The position numbers and the translations under genes are program-made. The notes beneath the pieces were generated by a model. The model did no database searches, had not been told where the DNA came from, and saw nothing but the letters and a program-made list of their open reading frames with translations. Below, one piece after another: positions 38,732-43,626 of a stretch of DNA of 43,626 bases (its first letter is position 1; each line of letters begins with the position of its first letter). This stretch comes from a virus, in IMG/VR virus record IMGVR_UViG_3300022223_000009, positions 1 through 43,626 of that record; one strand, 5' to 3'.

Positions 38732-38799
38732 CGGTCGGTCTCCGTGTCTGTGAATCCCAGCAGCGCGCGAAGCCGCTCGAGATCGATTCGGTCAGCCAC
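38728..38799 (-). CDS. Possible 23-residue peptide bridging SbcC and coiled-coil genes
   Basis: GTG start inside the last codons of the SbcC gene and a TGA overlapping the next ATG (ATGA). The product begins MADRIDLERLRALLGF and ends DTETDR: one amphipathic helix. Exact coupling at both sides suggests it is translated, or at least that ribosomes are handed through it. Confidence 0.4.
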   Translation of the reverse strand: MADRIDLERLRALLGFTDTETDR

Positions 38800-41224
38800 C
38801 GTCCACCTCCACCGTCACCCCGCCGTCCGCCACGACGATCCGTGCGTCAGCGAGCTCCCACAGCTCCCGCGAGTGGGACACGAAGAGCACCTTGTCAGCG
38901 CCCACGATCCCCGCTGCCCGCCGCAGCATCGCGACGTACCGCCGGCCATTCTCCGCGTCGAGCGCGGCCCCGCTCTCGTCGCGCACCAGCGTTGGCCGCT
39001 CGACGCCCGCTCTCCGGCACGCCACCATGGTGAGCGCCAGCGACAGGGCCTCGGAGACGATCACCCGCTCGCCGCCGCTCAGCGTCTCGGCCGGCGCTTC
39101 CCTGCCCCGCTCCGTGTCGATCACGGTCACGTCGAAGCTCTCGAGCTCTCGCTTGCCGTCGGCCGACGGCTTCGTGGTGTCGAGCCGCACGGTGAAGCGT
39201 GGACCGAACGCCTCGTGGAGCAGGTCATTGGTCAGCGTCGAGATCTCCGGGCCCGCCGCGTCGATCTCCAGAGCCTGCAGCCCCTTCTTGCCGAGGTCCT
39301 CGTCGAGGCGGGTCCAGTCCGCGAGCTGCTGGTCGAGGGCCACCCGCTCGGCGTCGAGCTCCAGGGCGCGGGCGGCCGACTGCCGGGCGGCCTCCAGCCG
39401 CTGCCCGAGCACGGCGACCTGCCCGTGAGCTCCCCTCGCCCTCTTCTCGGCGCTCTCCAGCGCTGCGCGAAGTGGAGCCACTGCCGGGGCCGGGGAAGGG
39501 AGGGGTTGTGGTGAGAGCGGCCCCGGCAGGGCGTCCAAGTCTTTCGTGGCGCGGTCGATGCGCGCGCCCAGACCCTCGAGCTGGGGACGCAGCTCGGCGA
39601 TGCGCGCCTCGGCCTGGGCCAGGGGGGCGACCCGGGCCAGCAGGGGCGCGAGCGCGTCCCGCTCGCGGCGGAGCTGGCCCGGGCGACCGCGGAGCCGTGC
39701 GGCGCGACCGCTCTCCGCCTCGGCCTGCACGCCTGCTGCCGCGCGCTCCCCATCCAGGTCATTCGCCTCCTTCTCTGCTGCGGCCAGGTCAGCCTCGGCG
39801 TCCGCCATCTCCTGGGAGCGACCCGCCAGACGGGCGGCATCGTCGCGGGCCCTGGTGGCGCCAGTGAGGGCCCGGGCGGCGTCGCTAGCAATCCCCTCGG
39901 CCGCGGCCACGTCTGCCGGCAGCGTCGCGGCGCGCCACACCGTCTCGTCATCAGCCTGCAGGGTGCGGTCGGCTACTCCCGCCGCGTCGCTCCAGTCCAA
40001 GGTAATTGTCGCCAGGCCCTCGCGCAGCTCGAAGATCCGCTCCTCGGCGCCGGCGAGCCGCTCTCTCTGCAGCCGGTGCAGCTCCTGGGCAGCCTGGTCG
40101 CTGTCTTGCTGAGCCTGCACCACGGCCCGCTCCAGGTCCGGTAGGGCCTTGACGGCCACCGCTACCCGCTCGCGGTCCCGGAGGCGTGACCGGGCCCGGT
40201 CGGCGCGCTGCAGGGCCTGCTCTTGCCTCTGCGACAGCGCCGCAGCATTGCTGGCAGCCCGCTTGGATTCCTCCTCCGCTGCTCTGCAGTCCGCCTCGGC
40301 CTGGGTGATCTCCTCCTTCAGCTGCTCGGCCCGGGCCTCGGCCTCGCGGATCTCGCTCGCCCGCCCGAGCAGGTCCTGGTTGTTGGCGATCCGCCGCTCG
40401 ATGTCGGCCGCCTGCTTGTCGAGCTCGCCGAGGCCCTGGCGGAGCCCGGCGCGCTGCTGCTCGAGCTCTGCGGCCCGCTGGCGCCGCTCCTCCACCGCGG
40501 CCAGCGCCCGCTCGTACTCGGCTCCCAGGCGCTCGGCGTCGGCCACGGCTCCCCGGGCCTTCTCGACCTCGGCGTCGGCCTGGACGGCGGCCTGCTGGGC
40601 CTGGGCGAGCTCGGCGGCCAGAGCCTCGGCGTCCCCTCCCCTCTCCCGCTCGTCGTCGATGCGGGCCCGGAGGGTGTCGAGAGCGCGGGAGGTCTCCGCT
40701 CGGTGCCTGCGCGCCCCTTCGGCGAGGGCTTCCAGCTGCTCGATGCCCAGGGCGCGGAGCAGCACCTGCTTGCGCTCGGCGGCCTTCATCGCGAGGAGAC
40801 CCCCGCTCCCCTGCGCCGCGAAGACGCTGGCGTAGAACACCTCGGGCGGCGGCAGGTGCTTGGCGGCCCAGGTCCCGAAGCTCGTGACCTTCGCGTCGCC
40901 GAGCACGGGATCACCGTCGGCGTCGAGCACCAGAGCCTCGCCCTTGCCGCTGATGGCATCGACGCTTTGCCGGATCGTGTAGCGAGAGCCGTTGACCACC
41001 GTGGCTTCGACGAAGGCGTCGCGCTCGGTGGCGAGCTTGGACAGCTTGCCGCGGGTGGGCCCCTCCCGGTACAGGGCGCTCGGGAAGAGCTCGTTGAGCG
41101 TGGACTTCCCTGCCCCGTTGCTGCCGACGACTGCGACCAGGGTGGCGTCGAGCTCCGTCAGGGCGACGGTCTGCTCGCCCTTGAAGGGTCCGAGCCCGCG
41201 GAACTTCAGTGATTCGAGTCTCAT
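38792..41224 (-). CDS. sbcC: SbcC/Rad50-like SMC-type ATPase, 810 aa
   Basis: Walker A VAVVGSNGAGKSTLNE lies at about residues 31-46, a very long Ala/Glu/Arg coiled coil at about 170-640, then signature LSGGERVIVSEALSLAL (about 712), Walker B TLVRDESGAALD and the H-loop VLFVSHSREL. This is the order of SbcC/Rad50/T4 gp46. I find no CxxC zinc-hook motif in the coiled coil. With SbcD it processes DNA ends and hairpins. ATGA overlap with SbcD. Confidence 0.92.
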   Translation of the reverse strand: MRLESLKFRGLGPFKGEQTVALTELDATLVAVVGSNGAGKSTLNELFPSALYREGPTRGKLSKLATERDAFVEATVVNGSRYTIRQSVDAISGKGEALVLDADGDPVLGDAKVTSFGTWAAKHLPPPEVFYASVFAAQGSGGLLAMKAAERKQVLLRALGIEQLEALAEGARRHRAETSRALDTLRARIDDERERGGDAEALAAELAQAQQAAVQADAEVEKARGAVADAERLGAEYERALAAVEERRQRAAELEQQRAGLRQGLGELDKQAADIERRIANNQDLLGRASEIREAEARAEQLKEEITQAEADCRAAEEESKRAASNAAALSQRQEQALQRADRARSRLRDRERVAVAVKALPDLERAVVQAQQDSDQAAQELHRLQRERLAGAEERIFELREGLATITLDWSDAAGVADRTLQADDETVWRAATLPADVAAAEGIASDAARALTGATRARDDAARLAGRSQEMADAEADLAAAEKEANDLDGERAAAGVQAEAESGRAARLRGRPGQLRRERDALAPLLARVAPLAQAEARIAELRPQLEGLGARIDRATKDLDALPGPLSPQPLPSPAPAVAPLRAALESAEKRARGAHGQVAVLGQRLEAARQSAARALELDAERVALDQQLADWTRLDEDLGKKGLQALEIDAAGPEISTLTNDLLHEAFGPRFTVRLDTTKPSADGKRELESFDVTVIDTERGREAPAETLSGGERVIVSEALSLALTMVACRRAGVERPTLVRDESGAALDAENGRRYVAMLRRAAGIVGADKVLFVSHSRELWELADARIVVADGGVTVEVDGG

Positions 41225-42357
41225 TGCATTGCCTCGCTCTGTAGCTGGGTCGTCATCCCGAGAAGTCGAGCCCTGCGCTCCGTCTCGGGCACGGTGCCGC
41301 GTGAGTCCCAGAGCAGACCGAGCTTGTCGGCCAGGGTGGTCGCCGTGGCCACCTCGGGGAGGCGGGCAGTCGAGGTGGCGACCACGCGCTCCTCGAGCTT
41401 GACGGAGTGGGCTCCTGCCTCGGTGATTCGGTCACGCCACGCGAGAGCAGCGGCGCGAGCCGCGTCCCGCTCATCTGCAGGGACGGCGTAGCGCGCTCGC
41501 ACCTCGGCGCCGAGCAGGGAGGGATGCTCGAGGCCCAGCAGCTGGCCGTCGCGCCACCGCCCGTCGAGCTGCACCATCGGCCTGGCCGGCGTCGCCTCTC
41601 GCCTCCAGAGCAGCTGCCCGCCGGGCCCCCACTCCACGACCGTGACGCTCTTCTCCTCCACCTCTCCAAATGCGGTGCGGACAGGGGACCCGGTGTAGAC
41701 GATCGGCGACCCGTTCCACTCCCACTCCTGCGGCTTGTGAATGTGCCCGGCGATCGTGATGTCCGCGCCGGCCAGCCCGAGCTCCTCGCGCCCCACGTTG
41801 AGCTCGGCCCCGATGAGCGGCTGCCCCGTGCTCGTCTCCGAGCCGTCGATCATCGCGTGCGTGAGCAGCACCGACGGGCCGGTCCCGCGCGTCTCGATGC
41901 CCCGGCGGAGCCCGCGCAGCACGTCTCCCATCAGCGCCCGCGCCGTCTGGTCCCGAGCCTCCCCCGCCTGCCCGGTCTGCCGAGCGAGCCAAGCGGTGTT
42001 CGGCCAGGCCATGCAGGCCACCGCAACGCCCCCCACGACGTGCACCGCCGCCCCCTCCTCGACGATGACCGGGTGCCGCGTGCGGAGCCTCCCGAGCAGC
42101 ACGAGGTCGCGGTGCTTGTCGTGGTTGCCGCGCACGATGACCACCGGGCAGACCTCGGCGATCCGCGTGAGCCAGTCGGCCACAGCTTCCCGTTCGACCG
42201 GGGTGCTCGCCCGGTCGTAGAGGTCGCCGGCGGAGAGGAACGCATCGGGGCGCTCCTCCTCCACCAACTCGGCGATCCAGGTGTGGACGCGGACGCACTC
42301 CTCAAAGCGCGCCCCCTCGGCGAAGTGGTGATCGCCGGATGCGATGATCTTGTGCAT
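41221..42357 (-). CDS. sbcD: SbcD/Mre11-like nuclease, 378 aa
   Basis: AAGGAGCAGACC precedes the ATG; the open frame upstream of it does not continue the family. The calcineurin-type phosphodiesterase motifs are complete: SGDHHFAEG (residue about 8), SAGDLYDRAS (about 46), VRGNHDKHRD (about 75), LTHAMIDG and AGHIHKPQEW (about 203), with TGSPVRTAFGE. The C-terminal 120 residues would bind SbcC. Two-metal exo/endonuclease paired with the overlapping SbcC gene, like T4 gp47/gp46. Confidence 0.93.
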   Translation of the reverse strand: MHKIIASGDHHFAEGARFEECVRVHTWIAELVEEERPDAFLSAGDLYDRASTPVEREAVADWLTRIAEVCPVVIVRGNHDKHRDLVLLGRLRTRHPVIVEEGAAVHVVGGVAVACMAWPNTAWLARQTGQAGEARDQTARALMGDVLRGLRRGIETRGTGPSVLLTHAMIDGSETSTGQPLIGAELNVGREELGLAGADITIAGHIHKPQEWEWNGSPIVYTGSPVRTAFGEVEEKSVTVVEWGPGGQLLWRREATPARPMVQLDGRWRDGQLLGLEHPSLLGAEVRARYAVPADERDAARAAALAWRDRITEAGAHSVKLEERVVATSTARLPEVATATTLADKLGLLWDSRGTVPETERRARLLGMTTQLQSEAMQ

Positions 42358-42389
42358 GGTCTGCTCCTTCCTCGTCAAGGTGGTACCGG

Positions 42390-43043
42390 TCAGGCTGCGC
42401 GCAAGGCCTTCGCCTCGTTGGCGAGCGTCTTGTCGATGTCGAAGAGCTCGCGCATCCGGAGGAAGGCAGCGACGGCGGAGCCCCTCACGCTCTCCGGCAC
42501 TTCGTACTCCTGCCAGGCTCCGTCGTCCTTGCCGATGCGCAGAACGATCGGCGGAGCGTCGAGCGGGATATCGGCCTCGCGCGCCAGCATGTCGTAGGCG
42601 CAGACCTGGATGATCGAGTCCGGGTAGATCGCCCCTGTCTTCAGATCGAGCACGCGCGACTTGCCGCGCACCAAGCCAACGATGTCGATCACCCCACCGA
42701 AGAGGTGGGTCTCCGAGATGAGCTGGCACTCGCTGCGCTGCACGTGGAAGTCCTGCGCGACCTTCCACCCGCAGAACGCCTGGAAGGACCGCTCGGCGCC
42801 CTTGCGCAAATCGCTGGCGAGCTCGGGGTAGACGGTCAGCTCGCGCCCCGCCAGGTGATCGCTGCACCACTGGTGGGCGACGGTGCCAACGGCGAGCGGT
42901 CCCTTGCGGGCCTCGACGAGCGTCTTGCCCGCGAGGCCCTGCTTGTTGGCCCAAGCGATCAGGGCGCCGCTCTCCTTGAAGCGGTTGACAATGGTGGTGA
43001 CGGCGGGGACGCGCTGCCCCGCCCGGGTCTTCAGTACAGCCAT
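42390..43043 (-). CDS. PD-(D/E)XK nuclease (Cas4/RecB-like family), 217 aa
   Basis: CGGAGAGATCACC precedes the ATG. Early motif TTIVNRFKESGALIAW, a helix with VGTVAHQWCSDHL, then the catalytic core HLFGGVIDIVGLVRGKS (Asp about 119) and RVLDLKTGAIYPDSIIQVCAYD (Asp-x-Lys about 130-132, Gln and Tyr of the RecB motif) are clear. No Cys cluster for an iron-sulfur site. It should resect DNA ends. Its neighbour may be the matching annealing or ssDNA-binding protein. Confidence 0.87.
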   Translation of the reverse strand: MAVLKTRAGQRVPAVTTIVNRFKESGALIAWANKQGLAGKTLVEARKGPLAVGTVAHQWCSDHLAGRELTVYPELASDLRKGAERSFQAFCGWKVAQDFHVQRSECQLISETHLFGGVIDIVGLVRGKSRVLDLKTGAIYPDSIIQVCAYDMLAREADIPLDAPPIVLRIGKDDGAWQEYEVPESVRGSAVAAFLRMRELFDIDKTLANEAKALRAA

Positions 43044-43076
43044 GGTGATCTCTCCGTCTCGGGTGGTGGTGGCCGC

Positions 43077-43626
43077 TCAGTAGCGGGCGTCGTAGTCGTC
43101 TTCCTGCCCGCTCGGGCGCTGCGCCGGCGGGGGGAACTGCACCGTGTCGCGCACCGGCGGCGGCGCCGCGGGCGGCCCGAAGAGCGCGGCCTCGGCCTGC
43201 ATGGACTGCTCGAAGGCCTTCATCGCGAATGCCCGCCTGAGCTCCGGGTCGTCGGTGGCCCCGGTGCGCATCAGGCGCGCGACCGCAAACGGCTTCTGCA
43301 GCTCCTGCGGCGTGTAGGAGGTCTGGATGCCGAGCGCGCGGATGACGCGGTTCTTCGCCTTCGACTCCGCCATCTCCACGATGAACTTGCGCTGCTGCGG
43401 TAGCTGCTTCGCGCTCATCTTCTGGGCGTCGGCGGACCCGTCGCGCAGGTCGCTGGTCTTGTTGGCCATCAGGCTGCGCGGCGTACCATCGAAGAGGAAC
43501 ACACGGCCGCACGCCTCCCACTCCACGTAGTAGGGGTGGGAGCGATCGTCGATCCGGCGCGATGAGAGCCAGGAGATCCCAGCGGCTCCAGCGATCCGAT
43601 CGAGGGCAGCCTTCGTGAGCCCCAGC
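43077..43626 (-). CDS. Putative phage recombination-associated protein, C-terminal part (runs off right edge)
   Basis: The frame is open from the right edge and enters as LGLTKAALDRIAGAAGISWL, then RRIDDRSHPYYVEWEACGRV, DLRDGSADAQKM, EMAESKAKNRVIRALGIQTS and TPQELQKPFAVARL, ending in a Pro-rich tail. The 'ESKAKNRxIRALG' segment is reminiscent of single-strand annealing proteins and of a recurrent phage family. The pairing with a PD-(D/E)XK nuclease supports a recombination role, but this is inference. The missing N-terminal part is probably the fragment at 1-394. An internal ATG at 43526 is not the true start. Confidence 0.7.
   Translation of the reverse strand, partial: LGLTKAALDRIAGAAGISWLSSRRIDDRSHPYYVEWEACGRVFLFDGTPRSLMANKTSDLRDGSADAQKMSAKQLPQQRKFIVEMAESKAKNRVIRALGIQTSYTPQELQKPFAVARLMRTGATDDPELRRAFAMKAFEQSMQAEAALFGPPAAPPPVRDTVQFPPPAQRPSGQEDDYDARY

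Noticed and set aside
42358-43521. Open extension upstream of the SbcD start
   Set aside because: The extension reads as Arg/Ala-rich noise in another frame of the nuclease gene. SbcD family starts at MHKIIASGDHH with its own ribosome site.
1-43626. CRISPR array, insertion sequence or Mu-type transposase
   Set aside because: No regularly spaced repeats of CRISPR type, no terminal inverted repeats with a transposase, and no MuA/MuB-like protein were seen.
1-43626. Direct terminal repeat at the window ends
   Set aside because: The first and last tens of bases do not match by eye. Circularity is argued only from the split gene and intact attP.

Overview
The window looks like a nearly complete genome of a temperate, contractile-tailed (myovirus-type) phage of a GC-rich Gram-negative bacterium. 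The Gram-negative host is inferred from two lipobox proteins, an amidase endolysin and a tRNA-Leu-type attachment site. The style of the cysteine-rich lipoprotein and the high GC loosely suggest a myxobacterial or other deltaproteobacterial host, but this is a guess. No bacterial housekeeping gene is present. The genes overlap stop-to-start (ATGA, GTGA, TGATG) over long stretches, as in phage operons. The left edge cuts the N-terminal part of a minus-strand gene. The right edge cuts what appears to be the C-terminal part of the same kind of gene, also on the minus strand. The attachment site is whole and internal. Together these suggest a circular or circularly permuted phage genome opened inside one gene, with a short piece missing at the join.

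Layout. (1) 1-2223, minus strand: a chain of small early genes of unknown function that would continue through the join into 43626-37388. That right-hand part encodes a PD-(D/E)XK nuclease, an SbcD/SbcC nuclease-ATPase pair, an ASCH-domain protein and small unknowns, so the leftward unit looks like an early recombination and takeover operon. (2) 2224-2563: a control region with two divergent sigma-70-like promoters, each with its -10 inside the same GGGTAGCTACCC palindrome. (3) 2564-4933, plus strand: a small HTH regulator that appears leaderless, small genes, a MerR/Xis-like HTH protein and a tyrosine integrase. These are followed by an attP core matching the 3' half of tRNA-Leu(GAG) at 4941-4999. 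(4) 5129-12626: DNA modification and replication genes. They include a DUF1643 protein, a C5-cytosine methyltransferase with a second protein-like frame embedded in it, an HD hydrolase, an MT-A70 adenine methyltransferase, a zinc-knuckle protein, an AAA+ ATPase, a RusA-like resolvase, a replisome organiser carrying iteron-like repeats, and DnaB.

(5) 12688-33409: an HTH protein (possible small terminase), a phage-encoded sigma-70-family factor, large terminase, and a virion module closely following phage Mu order. That module runs through the DUF935 portal, protease with nested scaffold, gpT-like capsid, gp36-like, gpG-like, gp37-like, sheath, tube, tail chaperone with a GGGAAAA -1 frameshift site, tape measure, baseplate hub/spike, gp46, gp47, gp48 and fibre. 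(6) 33423-37378: small proteins and a host-exit region with two lipoproteins, a papain-like cysteine peptidase, a DUF1353 protein, an amidase endolysin and a coiled-coil membrane protein. The rightward late genes meet the leftward early genes at about 37.38 kb.

How it fits together: a Mu-type virion is combined with site-specific integration into a tRNA gene and DnaB-based replication, and no Mu transposase pair is visible. The phage carries two DNA methyltransferases for DNA protection or regulation, its own sigma factor placed between replication and packaging genes, and an SbcCD plus PD-(D/E)XK recombination set. The least ordinary elements are the double-coded region of the cytosine methyltransferase, the duplicated operator architecture with a leaderless regulator, the iteron cluster in the initiator gene, a gene cassette framed by exact repeats, and the papain-like peptidase between two lipoproteins.
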